23,182 nt of DNA from Bacteroidia bacterium. GTDB taxonomy: Bacteria; Bacteroidota; Bacteroidia; Bacteroidales; Dysgonomonadaceae. Shown here one piece after another: positions 7,336 through 14,507 of the stretch. The number at the start of each line of letters is the position of its first letter. Positions within the stretch are counted from its first letter, which is position 1. The stretch is from contig JAUNRY010000009.1 of NCBI GenBank assembly GCA_030539475.1, forward strand, positions 1-23,182, read 5' to 3'. The notes beneath the pieces were generated by a model, which saw only the letters and a list, made by a program, of their open reading frames with translations, had not been told where the DNA came from and made no database searches. The translations under genes were made by a program, and so were the position numbers.

Positions 7336-8622
7336 TCAATTTATTTCCACGTTATAAAGTTTTATTTTATTGTACAAGGTTTTTCGGTCGATATTGAGTA
7401 TTGAAGCCGCCACGGTTTTATTCCCCTTAGCTATTTCGAGCGCTTCGGCTATTTTTTCTTTCTCGTAATTCTCTTTTTTCAGTCCTTCAATAGCTTGTTT
7501 TTTAGACTCTTCCACTTCGGGAACATCTTCCGTAAAGTTCTTAAACAACACGGTTAGAAGTTTCTTGGTAATGGTGTCTCCTTCCGTTAAAAGGCTGGCT
7601 TTGAAAATTACGTTTTTCAGTTCCTGAATATTTCCAATCCAGGTATGATTAAAAAAGGCTTCGAGAACTTCGTTGTCGATTTTTTTAATTTTCTTATCCA
7701 GTTCTTTATTGGCCGCATCAAGAAAGCTTTGAGCATAAAACAAAATAGCCTCATCATTACCTTGAAGATTAGGCAACTCCACGTGTAAATCTTTGAGTAA
7801 TTCGATTAACTTGGGGAGAAGACTCGCGCGCAGCTGCTCTTTGCTCTCTTTGGTGGTTATTATGATTTGGGTATAATTATCGTCTTTTTTCTGTGTTGTG
7901 AGCGCTTTAATCAATTGAGTTTGCAAGTTAATGTCTGTCTTTTGAAAATTTTTGATGAGCAGCAATCCGCCTTTTGCTTTTTCGAGCGCTTCCCGAAACT
8001 TTTTTTCGGCAGCCCCCCGGTCTCCGTTCCAGCTTACAACTTGCGGGTCTAAATCAATGATGACGAAAGGGCCGGAGCCTCTTCTGCTTTTGGTGTAAAT
8101 GTATTTTGCAACGGAGGTTTTTCCCGTTCCGGGGCCTCCAAATACGAGCAGGTGGGAGTCGTTGTGGATTACGTCGTGAAGTTTATCGAATATTTTATCG
8201 TAAATTTTTCCGCTTGGCCTTCGCAGGGGGTCTCCAAATTGCGCCGCTTTTTTCTGATTCTCCTGATTTTTCAGCGCGTCGGCAATCTTTTTGTACAGGT
8301 TTTCCGCTTCAATAGGTTTGGCTATATAATCCACCGCTCCCGCTTTCATGGATTCCACAACCGATTCTATGTCGGCATAACTGGTCATCATAATCACCAA
8401 AATATCGGAATCGAATTTTTTCACCCACGACAAAAACGTGAAACCGTCGGCATCGGGCATCCTGATGTCTGAAAGTATCAGGTCGAATGCTTCGTTTTTC
8501 ACTTTTTGCTTCGCTTCCTCAACGCCCGTTGCTGTGTCAACATTATAGTTTTTCTTTGTCAGCCACGATTTCAACATCAAGCAAATGGTCAGGTTGTCAT
8601 CTAAAATCAAGATTCTTTTCAT
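7336..8622 (-). CDS. NtrC-like response regulator with degenerate AAA+ domain
   Basis: A 428-aa protein with the NtrC layout. A receiver domain (1-120) carries D52 and K102, an AAA+ domain spans about 140-360, and a Fis-type helix-turn-helix lies at about 391-425. The receiver and HTH look functional, but the ATPase core is eroded. Walker A is present (GGPGTGKT, 162-169). The sigma-54-contacting GAFTGA loop is absent, the Walker B position reads GGLLLIKNF (219-226) with no Asp-Glu, and the usual WPGNVREL reads WIGNIQEL with Gln at the sensor arginine position. It probably binds DNA in response to phosphorylation by the kinase encoded just downstream, without ordinary sigma-54 activation; that last step is inference. 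It lies 17 nt downstream of the small membrane protein gene. Confidence 0.88.
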   Translation of the reverse strand: MKRILILDDNLTICLMLKSWLTKKNYNVDTATGVEEAKQKVKNEAFDLILSDIRMPDADGFTFLSWVKKFDSDILVIMMTSYADIESVVESMKAGAVDYIAKPIEAENLYKKIADALKNQENQKKAAQFGDPLRRPSGKIYDKIFDKLHDVIHNDSHLLVFGGPGTGKTSVAKYIYTKSRRGSGPFVIIDLDPQVVSWNGDRGAAEKKFREALEKAKGGLLLIKNFQKTDINLQTQLIKALTTQKKDDNYTQIIITTKESKEQLRASLLPKLIELLKDLHVELPNLQGNDEAILFYAQSFLDAANKELDKKIKKIDNEVLEAFFNHTWIGNIQELKNVIFKASLLTEGDTITKKLLTVLFKNFTEDVPEVEESKKQAIEGLKKENYEKEKIAEALEIAKGNKTVAASILNIDRKTLYNKIKLYNVEIN

Positions 8623-8639
8623 GTTGTCAAACTCAAAAA

Positions 8640-8999
8640 TTAAACATCCTTTTCCTCCTTTTCAGACTCTTCTTTTTTAAGTTCTTTGGGCAGCATAAAT
8701 GCCGAATAAAGCAAGAAAACCGCTCCCACCATCATTGTTAATGCCCAAAGATTATTATTTCTAAGCATTAAATAGGCCGAAACAATCATAAACATGCACG
8801 AAAAAACCTGAAAACCGAATAATCTTTTTCCCCGAATACTTTTTCCCGGATAGGGCGTTGACGCGGTTATCGCGCTAAGTGCGAGCACTGCCACTATCAA
8901 TATCCACGGTGCAATTGCCGGCAAAAACGAGTATAGCACGGCAGAAGCTAAAATTAAAATGGCAGAAATCTGATATATGATTTCTTTTGAATTACTCAT
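8640..8999 (-). CDS. Small four-helix membrane protein, function unknown
   Basis: A 119-aa protein I do not recognise as a named family. Four hydrophobic segments are visible at about 10-27, 30-47, 64-80 and 85-103, followed by a highly charged tail rich in Glu and Lys (about 104-119). A basic loop (GKSIRGKR) lies between the second and third segments. It sits between ftsB and the response regulator gene, 17 nt upstream of the latter, so it is probably in the same transcript and could be an accessory membrane component of the signalling pair. A long inverted repeat lies 14 nt upstream of the start. Confidence 0.75.
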   Translation of the reverse strand: MSNSKEIIYQISAILILASAVLYSFLPAIAPWILIVAVLALSAITASTPYPGKSIRGKRLFGFQVFSCMFMIVSAYLMLRNNNLWALTMMVGAVFLLYSAFMLPKELKKEESEKEEKDV

Positions 9000-9012
9000 T
9001 AATTTTTATTTT

Positions 9013-9044
9013 TTCATTCAACAAAAGATGTATTGTTCAATGAA
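9013..9044. promoter_or_regulatory. Inverted repeat upstream of the small membrane protein gene
   Basis: TTCATTCAACAA (9013-9024) and TTGTTCAATGAA (9033-9044) are inverted arms of 12 bp with one mismatch, 8 nt apart and centred about two helical turns from each other. They lie 14 nt upstream of the ATG at 8999. The flank toward the gene is A-rich on the coding strand, so it is not a terminator for ftsB. An operator or a leader hairpin is possible. Confidence 0.45.
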
Positions 9045-9122
9045 TTTATATACTCATTACAAAGAATATGTTGAAACGAAAAGCTTGTTTCTGCTTCCGC
9101 AATCGATGGCCGGTTTTCCGGC

Positions 9123-9422
9123 TCATTCAATAATAAAAACCTCTTCGTTATCTTTCTTCATCAAATAATTCTCGCGCGCGTATTTTTCAAGGTTTTCCAA
9201 GCTCGATTGAAGCTCATTCAATTTAGCTCTATCCACTTCCGTTTGATTTCGATAATATTCTATCTGCGTTTTCAAATCGCGGATTTCGTTTTCATACTTC
9301 AAGCGTTTCAACAAACTGCTGTCGCTGAAAAAAAATAACATCGCGACAAGAACCGCCAACGTTGTCAATTGATAGATAGACAATCCGATTAGTCTTTTCC
9401 TGAATATTTTTCTAATATCCAT
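9123..9422 (-). CDS. ftsB: FtsB/DivIC-type septum formation initiator protein
   Basis: A 99-aa bitopic division protein. FtsB/DivIC links the FtsQ and FtsL proteins of the divisome. There is a short basic cytoplasmic end (MDIRKIFRKRL), one membrane segment at about 13-33, and a periplasmic coiled coil (about 38-85, KYENEIRDLKTQIEYYRNQ) ending in the family signature ARENYLMKKDNEEVFIIE. I chose the ATG at 9422. A TTG 14 codons further upstream would lie upstream of the likely transcription start, because a good promoter -7 box occupies 9452-9459. A small GCCGG-AAAA-CCGGC hairpin (9109-9122) follows the stop without a T-tract, so transcription may continue into the membrane protein and two-component genes. 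Confidence 0.87.
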   Translation of the reverse strand: MDIRKIFRKRLIGLSIYQLTTLAVLVAMLFFFSDSSLLKRLKYENEIRDLKTQIEYYRNQTEVDRAKLNELQSSLENLEKYARENYLMKKDNEEVFIIE

Positions 9423-9451
9423 ATAAGTTCGAAAACATTGAATTAACCCTA

Positions 9452-9483
9452 CAAATATAATCAAAACTTTGCATTAATTCCAA
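9452..9483 (-). promoter_or_regulatory. Promoter of the ftsB-signalling-xerD cluster
   Basis: On the minus strand TTGG (9480-9483) is followed after 20 nt by TATATTTG (9452-9459). Both boxes and the spacing match the Bacteroidota -33/-7 promoter. Transcription would start near 9445, giving a leader of about 20 nt to the ftsB ATG. This is the best promoter in the window. Confidence 0.7.
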
Positions 9484-9499
9484 CCATTTCTGCATTAAA

Positions 9500-9552
9500 A
9501 TGAAATTTCATGCGCTTAACGTGCGTTTTTCACGGTTTTTGAAGTATCTTTA
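9500..9552 (+). promoter_or_regulatory. Probable dipeptidase promoter region with palindrome
   Basis: TATCTTTA at 9545-9552 matches seven of eight positions of TAnnTTTG, 33 nt before the dipeptidase ATG; no clear -33 box is seen. A perfect 12-bp palindrome ATGAAATTTCAT lies at 9500-9511, in the divergent region shared with the ftsB promoter, and could be an operator. Confidence 0.4.
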
Positions 9553-9585
9553 CACCATGTAAACTTTAAAACTCGATATAAAATA

Positions 9586-11226
9586 ATGAAAAGATTCTTC
9601 TCAGTTTTCAGTGTTCTTATGGTAACAGTATCCGCAGTTTTCCCCTGCACTAACTTTTTGATAGGCAAAAAAGCATCGGCCGACGGCTCCACGCTGATTT
9701 CCTATTCAGCCGACTCGTACAACCTCTACGGCGAACTTTACCATTGGCCGGCAGCACAATACCGCCCCGGCGCCATGCTTAAAGTTTACGAATGGGATAC
9801 GGGAAAATACCTAGGCGAAATTCCGCAAGCGTTGCAAACCTACAACGTGATAGGCAATATGAACGAGCACCAGCTCGCTATTGGAGAAACCACCTTTGGC
9901 GGACGTTCCGAACTCAGCGATTCCACCGGAATTATGGATTACGGCAGTTTGATATACATAACGTTGCAACGCGCCAAAAACGCCCGCGAAGCCATTAAGG
10001 TAATGACCGATTTGGTGGCAGCGCACGGATATTACAGCGGTGGAGAATCTTTTTCCATTGCCGATCCCAACGAAGTGTGGGTAATGGAAATGATTGGCAA
10101 GGGCGCGGGCAATAAAGGCGCCGTTTGGGTGGCGGTACGCATTCCCGACGATTGTGTTTCGGCGCACGCCAACCAGGCTCGTATTCAGCAATTTCCGTTA
10201 AACGACCCCGAAAATTGCATTTACTCGCCCGACGTTATCTCGTTTGCGCGGGAAAAAGGATATTTCTCCGGCAAAGATGCCGATTTTAGTTTTGCCCAGG
10301 CCTATGCCCCACTCGATTTTGGCGCCATGCGTTTTTGCGAAGCCCGCGTGTGGTCGTTTTTCAACCGCGTAAACAAAAACATGGGCAAATACGTAACTTA
10401 CGCGCAAGGCAAAACCACCGAGCCCATGCCGCTTTACATCAAACCCGATAAAAAATTAAGCGTACACGACATTCAAAACATGATGCGCGACCATTACGAA
10501 GGAACCGAACTCGATTGGCGCTTCGATGTGGGAGCAGGGCCATTTAACTCACCTTATCGCTGGTCGCCCCTCACGTTTGAGGTAGATTCGGTTGAATACT
10601 GCAACGAACGCCCCATTGCCACGCAACAAACCGGATTTTCATTTGTGGCGCAAATGCGCTCGTGGCTGCCCAATGCAATCGGAGGCATTCTGTGGTTCGG
10701 CATTGACGATGCCGCTCAAACAGTTTATTACCCCTTTTACAGCGGACATGCCGATGTGCCCGAAGAAATGGCGGTTGGAAACGGAGATTTACTCACTTAT
10801 TCCGAAACATCGGCTTTCTGGACGCACAATTGGGTATCGAACATGGTGTACACACGCTACAGCGATATGAGCATGGATCTGCAAAAAGTACAGCAGGAAC
10901 TCGAAAACAATTTCAAGGAAATTCAGCCCGAAATTGAAAAGAAAGCATTAAATTTGTACAAGCAATCGCAACCGGAAGCAGTCCATTTTCTTACAAACCA
11001 CACCAATTCTTTAGTTAAAAACGGTTTGCAGGAATGGAAAAAACTCGGACAGTATTTGATGGTGAAATACGTTGATGGCGTAATTAAACGGGAAAAAGAC
11101 GGAGAATTTCTGCGGAATCAATACGGACAACCGGCTTCGCCCACCCGTCCGGGATATTCCGATGAATTTTACCGCAAAGTTATCAACCAAACCGGCGACA
11201 AATACAAGGTGCAACCGGTGGAATAA
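9586..11226 (+). CDS. Secreted C69-family dipeptidase
   Basis: A 546-aa exported peptidase of the C69 (PepD-like) family, which are N-terminal nucleophile hydrolases that cleave dipeptides. A signal peptide covers about 1-20. The next residue, C21 in FPCTNFLIGKKASADGSTLISYSAD, is the expected catalytic cysteine exposed by cleavage. Other family features are the ETTFGGR segment, ADPNEVWVMEMIGKG, and SAHANQARI in the middle. The protein probably works in the periplasm or at the surface, where dipeptides released by S46 peptidases such as the one at 14508-16634 would be substrates. It is divergent from ftsB and transcribed alone or into the toxin-antitoxin genes. A REPIN-like repeat follows its stop. 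Confidence 0.92.
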   Translation: MKRFFSVFSVLMVTVSAVFPCTNFLIGKKASADGSTLISYSADSYNLYGELYHWPAAQYRPGAMLKVYEWDTGKYLGEIPQALQTYNVIGNMNEHQLAIGETTFGGRSELSDSTGIMDYGSLIYITLQRAKNAREAIKVMTDLVAAHGYYSGGESFSIADPNEVWVMEMIGKGAGNKGAVWVAVRIPDDCVSAHANQARIQQFPLNDPENCIYSPDVISFAREKGYFSGKDADFSFAQAYAPLDFGAMRFCEARVWSFFNRVNKNMGKYVTYAQGKTTEPMPLYIKPDKKLSVHDIQNMMRDHYEGTELDWRFDVGAGPFNSPYRWSPLTFEVDSVEYCNERPIATQQTGFSFVAQMRSWLPNAIGGILWFGIDDAAQTVYYPFYSGHADVPEEMAVGNGDLLTYSETSAFWTHNWVSNMVYTRYSDMSMDLQKVQQELENNFKEIQPEIEKKALNLYKQSQPEAVHFLTNHTNSLVKNGLQEWKKLGQYLMVKYVDGVIKREKDGEFLRNQYGQPASPTRPGYSDEFYRKVINQTGDKYKVQPVE

Positions 11227-11244
11227 AATATTTTACAGCCCGCA

Positions 11245-11303
11245 CGGGTGCTGCGATTTTTAATCGCAGTAAAAAACACTTCGATTGAAAATCGAAGCAC
11301 CCG
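11245..11303. repeat. REPIN-like inverted pair of hairpins
   Basis: Outer arms CGGGTGCT (11245-11252) and AGCACCCG (11296-11303) enclose two hairpins: CTGCGATT-TTT-AATCGCAG (11251-11269) and CTTCGATT-GAA-AATCGAAG (11279-11297). The two halves are inverted near-copies of one another (GGGTGCT, then KCGATT, loop, AATCG). This is the architecture of two REP sequences in inverted orientation. It lies between the dipeptidase stop and the AT-rich toxin-antitoxin pair. Confidence 0.6.
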
Positions 11304-11375
11304 ATAAGGGACTGACCGCCTGTTGAGACATTTTTTACGATTTTAAACAGAAAATTGATATACAAAAGATTTAAA

Positions 11376-11600
11376 ATGACTGCTCATAAACTAAGTAATC
11401 TGCAATTGGAACTACTTAAAATATATAGTTTCAATATAAAAGACGAACAATTGCTCGAAATTAAAAATCTTCTTGGATATTATTTTGCCAATAAAGTTAC
11501 TGAAGATATCGACAAACTTTTTGAAGAGAAAGGATGGGGGTTAGAGAAAATTCAAGAATGGTCGGAAGAACACATGAGAATTGGTGATAAAAGTAAATAA
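11376..11600 (+). CDS. Antitoxin of a PIN-type toxin-antitoxin pair
   Basis: A 74-aa acidic, largely helical protein (MTAHKLSNLQLELLKIYSF ... EKGWGLEKIQEWSEEHMR). It resembles the small partner commonly found before COG1569-type PIN toxins in Bacteroidota, which would bind and neutralise the toxin and may repress the operon. I used the ATG at 11376; a TTG seven codons upstream also keeps the frame open but adds nothing conserved. The stop overlaps the toxin ATG by one base (TAATG), a classic sign of coupling. The DNA is visibly AT-richer than its neighbours, suggesting transfer as a unit with the toxin. No TAnnTTTG box was seen upstream. Confidence 0.75.
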   Translation: MTAHKLSNLQLELLKIYSFNIKDEQLLEIKNLLGYYFANKVTEDIDKLFEEKGWGLEKIQEWSEEHMRIGDKSK

Positions 11601-12031
11601 TGAAAAAAATTGTATTAGACACCAATGTTCTTTTGATTTCGTTGCCACACGCATCTCCTTATCGTCCGATATTCGACAATTTGCTAAGTGGCAAGTTCAT
11701 TTTGTTAATAACTGAAGATATTTTTCAAGAATATTTAGAAATTATTGCTCAAAAAACAACTGCTGCAATTGCAGACAATATTGGAAGAGCATTAAATCAA
11801 TTGGTTAATGTTACTAAAGTTACAGCGTTTTATAAGTGGAATTTAATTACAGACGACCCTGACGACAATAAGTTTGTTGATTGTGCCATATCGGGTAATG
11901 CCCATTTTATTGTTACAAATGATAAGCATTTCAACATATTAACGCAAATTGAATTTCCTACGGTTAACGTGCTCAATGCAGATACTTTTTTAAAAATATT
12001 ACAACGAAACCAAACAAACAGCAACTCATAG
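11600..12031 (+). CDS. PIN-domain toxin (COG1569-like ribonuclease)
   Basis: A 143-aa PIN-domain protein. Toxins of this family are metal-dependent ribonucleases that can stop growth when not bound by their antitoxin. Acidic residues of the active site are visible: D7 in VLDTNVLL, E44 in IFQEYLEI, D89/D94 in DDPDDNKFVDCA and D108 in VTNDKHF. The gene overlaps the antitoxin stop by one base. A hand count of 11701-11820 gives 31 G/C in 120 bases, whereas 12241-12300 in the next gene has 35 in 60, so the pair is compositionally foreign here. The RNA target cannot be inferred. Confidence 0.85.
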   Translation: MKKIVLDTNVLLISLPHASPYRPIFDNLLSGKFILLITEDIFQEYLEIIAQKTTAAIADNIGRALNQLVNVTKVTAFYKWNLITDDPDDNKFVDCAISGNAHFIVTNDKHFNILTQIEFPTVNVLNADTFLKILQRNQTNSNS

Positions 12032-12091
12032 CCCGCTAAATTGTCCCACTCAGCTTGGAACAATTCAAGGGTTATTATATATCATTTTCAT

Positions 12092-13843
12092 ATGGATAAC
12101 GAAACATTATTAGCTCAGGTTACCGACAAAGCCCAACTCTGGCTCAAAGGCAACTACGACGAAGAAACAAAACAAGAAGTAAAACAAATGCTCGAAAACG
12201 AAGATAAGCGCCGGCTTATCGACGCGTTTTACCGGGATTTGGAATTTGGCACAGGCGGCCTTCGCGGCATTATGGGCGCCGGAACCAACCGGATGAATAT
12301 TTACACCGTGGGAGCGGCCACGCAGGGATTATCGAATTATTTGCTGAAAGAGTTTTCCGACCTGGAACAAATAAAAGTAGTTATCGGCCACGATTGCCGC
12401 AACAACAGCCGGAAGTTCGCCGAAATTTCCGCCGATATTTTCAGCGCCAACGGAATAAAAGTGTTTCTTTTCGAAGATTTACGCCCTACCCCCGAAGTAT
12501 CGTATGCCATCCGCAAACTCGGCTGCCAGAGCGGAATTATGCTTACGGCGTCACACAATCCGAAAGAATACAACGGATACAAAGCCTACTGGGAAGATGG
12601 CGCACAGGTGCTTGGCCCACACGACAAAAATATCATTGCCGAAGTAAACCGCATTTCCTCAGTCGATGATATAAAATTCAACGGCAACCAACAACTAATA
12701 GAAATTATAGGCAAAGACATGGACAAGGCTTTCATCGATAAAGTAAAAAGTTTTGTTCTTTCTCCGGAATCCATTGAAAATCAGAAAGAGTTGAAGATGG
12801 TTTATACCCCAATCCACGGAACCGGCATCAAACTCATCCCCGACGCGCTGAGAGCCATCGGCTTCACCAACATCATCAATGTTCCCGAGCAGGATGTGAT
12901 AAGCGGCGATTTCCCCACCGTTATCTCTCCCAATCCCGAAGAACCGGCAGCGTTGGATCTGGCCATAAAAAGAGCCATAGAAACCGACGCCGAAATTGTT
13001 ATGGCCACCGATCCCGATGCCGACAGAATTGGAGCCGCCATCCGCGACGAAGATAATAATTTTATTCTCATAAACGGAAACCAAATCATGCTTATCCTTA
13101 TTTATTACCTGATGTTTCAGCGTAAAGAAAAAGGATTGCTCAAAGGCAAGGAATTTATTGTAAAAACCATTGTTACAACCGAATTGGTGAAAAAAGTTGC
13201 CGACAAAATTGGCGTTGAAATGTTCGATTGCTACACCGGATTCAAGTGGATTGCCGAAATTATCCGCAAAAACGAAGGCGTAAAAAAATACATCGGCGGC
13301 GGAGAAGAAAGCTACGGATTCCTTGCCGACGATTTCGTACGCGATAAAGATTCGGTATCGGCGTGTACCCTTTTTGCCGAAATAGCGGCCTGGGCAAAGG
13401 ATAACGGTAAAACCATGTATCAGCTGTTGCAGGACATCTACGTGGAATACGGATATTCTAAGGAAGTGGGTATTTCCTTGGTACGCAAAGGCAAAGAAGG
13501 CGCAGACGAGATTGAAGCCATGATGAGAAACTTCAGGGCAAACCCGGTGAAAGAACTGGCAGGCTCGCCCGTTGTTCTGTGGAAAGATTTCGGGAAACTG
13601 GAAAGTGTTGATTACGTAAAAAACGAAATTACAACGCTTGAAATGCCCACAACATCCAACGTACTTCAGTATTTTACCGAAGACGGAACAAAGGTATCCG
13701 TACGTCCTTCGGGAACCGAACCGAAAATAAAATTTTATATCGAAGTGCAGAGCTCGCCCATATCATCGCGCGAAGAAATATCCCGGGCAGAAGCCGAAGC
13801 GGATGAAAAAATAAGCGCCATAAAAGAATTTTTCGGTATTTAA
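12092..13843 (+). CDS. Phosphoglucomutase/phosphomannomutase (PgcA-type)
   Basis: A 583-aa alpha-D-phosphohexomutase, the length of B. subtilis PgcA-type enzymes. It would interconvert glucose-1-phosphate and glucose-6-phosphate, or the mannose phosphates, supplying sugar nucleotides and glycolysis. All signature loops are present: catalytic phosphoserine S154 in TASHNPKEYNG, the Mg-binding DPDADR loop (D307, D309, D311), the sugar-specificity loop GGGEESYG at about 402-408, and the phosphate-binding RPSGTEPK at 538-545. The start is the ATG at 12092; an in-frame TTG 17 codons upstream adds a non-conserved extension. It lies 60 nt after the toxin gene and 57 nt before mgsA, with a palindromic repeat in that second gap. 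Substrate preference is not settled by motifs alone. Confidence 0.94.
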   Translation: MDNETLLAQVTDKAQLWLKGNYDEETKQEVKQMLENEDKRRLIDAFYRDLEFGTGGLRGIMGAGTNRMNIYTVGAATQGLSNYLLKEFSDLEQIKVVIGHDCRNNSRKFAEISADIFSANGIKVFLFEDLRPTPEVSYAIRKLGCQSGIMLTASHNPKEYNGYKAYWEDGAQVLGPHDKNIIAEVNRISSVDDIKFNGNQQLIEIIGKDMDKAFIDKVKSFVLSPESIENQKELKMVYTPIHGTGIKLIPDALRAIGFTNIINVPEQDVISGDFPTVISPNPEEPAALDLAIKRAIETDAEIVMATDPDADRIGAAIRDEDNNFILINGNQIMLILIYYLMFQRKEKGLLKGKEFIVKTIVTTELVKKVADKIGVEMFDCYTGFKWIAEIIRKNEGVKKYIGGGEESYGFLADDFVRDKDSVSACTLFAEIAAWAKDNGKTMYQLLQDIYVEYGYSKEVGISLVRKGKEGADEIEAMMRNFRANPVKELAGSPVVLWKDFGKLESVDYVKNEITTLEMPTTSNVLQYFTEDGTKVSVRPSGTEPKIKFYIEVQSSPISSREEISRAEAEADEKISAIKEFFGI

Positions 13844-13844
13844 C

Positions 13845-13872
13845 GTAGGGGCGCACGGCCGTGCGTCTCTAC
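13845..13872 (+). repeat. REP-like palindrome just after the phosphohexomutase stop
   Basis: A 28-nt palindrome with arms GTAGGGGCGCACGG / CCGTGCGTCTCTAC folds completely on the plus strand if two G-T wobbles are allowed. It starts 2 nt after the stop codon. Its reverse complement begins GTAGAGACG, the same end motif as the repeat at 138-166, with a different inner core. There is no T-tract, so mgsA may still be co-transcribed. Confidence 0.65.
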
Positions 13873-13900
13873 TACCGAAACCCGTAACCCAAAACAAACA

Positions 13901-14344
13901 ATGAAGAAAAAACTAACCATAGCCCTCGTCGCCCACGATCAGCGAAAAGCCGACATGGTTGACTGGGTAATTTTTAATTCGGATTTTTTATCCAGCCATC
14001 ATTTGGTTTGCACGGGAACAACCGGCGGATTGGTGCGCGATGCGCTGTACAACGAAGGCGTGTCTCCCGATTTCACCATCATGAATTCCGGCCCCATGGG
14101 CGGCGATGCCGAAATAGCGGCCATGGTGGTTCGCAAGGAAATAGACTTGGCGGTATTTTTGATTGACGACCTGAACGCACAACCCCACGAAGCCGATATC
14201 ATGATGCTGCTGCGCCAATGCCGGGTGCACAACGTACCCATTGCCTGCAACCGATACAGCGCAGACCTAATGATTACCAGCAACTTGTGGGACGACTCAT
14301 CGTATGTGCCCATGCCGCCACGATACGAAAAATTTGACCGGTAG
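13901..14344 (+). CDS. mgsA: Methylglyoxal synthase
   Basis: A 147-aa cytoplasmic enzyme that converts dihydroxyacetone phosphate to methylglyoxal and phosphate, a bypass of lower glycolysis that frees phosphate when sugar phosphates accumulate. Family residues are all visible: H12 in LVAHDQRKADM, the phosphate-binding TGTTGG at 38-43, the catalytic base D69 in SGPMGGDAEI, and H96 and D99 in LNAQPHEAD. Length and start are standard. It follows the phosphohexomutase by 57 nt, consistent with shared expression around sugar-phosphate balance. It converges with the S46 peptidase and ends before a shared hairpin terminator. Confidence 0.97.
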   Translation: MKKKLTIALVAHDQRKADMVDWVIFNSDFLSSHHLVCTGTTGGLVRDALYNEGVSPDFTIMNSGPMGGDAEIAAMVVRKEIDLAVFLIDDLNAQPHEADIMMLLRQCRVHNVPIACNRYSADLMITSNLWDDSSYVPMPPRYEKFDR

Positions 14345-14433
14345 TTACGTGTCAGATTTTAGAACACTACGCTGATAGACTTCTGACGGGAGAATACGAA
14401 CGTATCATTTATAGCCGACCCGGCAAACATAAA

Positions 14434-14470
14434 AAGCCAAACGCCGAAAAACTTTCCCGACGTTTGGCTT
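14434..14470. terminator. Bidirectional terminator between mgsA and the S46 peptidase gene
   Basis: A 10-bp perfect stem AAGCCAAACG (14434-14443) / CGTTTGGCTT (14461-14470) has a 17-nt loop. On the minus strand it is followed by TTTTTATG. On the plus strand it is followed by a weaker CAATTATTT. The convergent gene ends fit a shared terminator. Confidence 0.65.
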
Positions 14471-14507
14471 CAATTATTTCACCGTGAGCTAAAAAACTCA
14501 GAACTAA

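Noticed and set aside
9109..9122. GCCGG-AAAA-CCGGC hairpin after ftsB as a terminator
   Set aside because: Only 5 bp with no T-tract on the minus strand, and the same-direction cluster continues after it.
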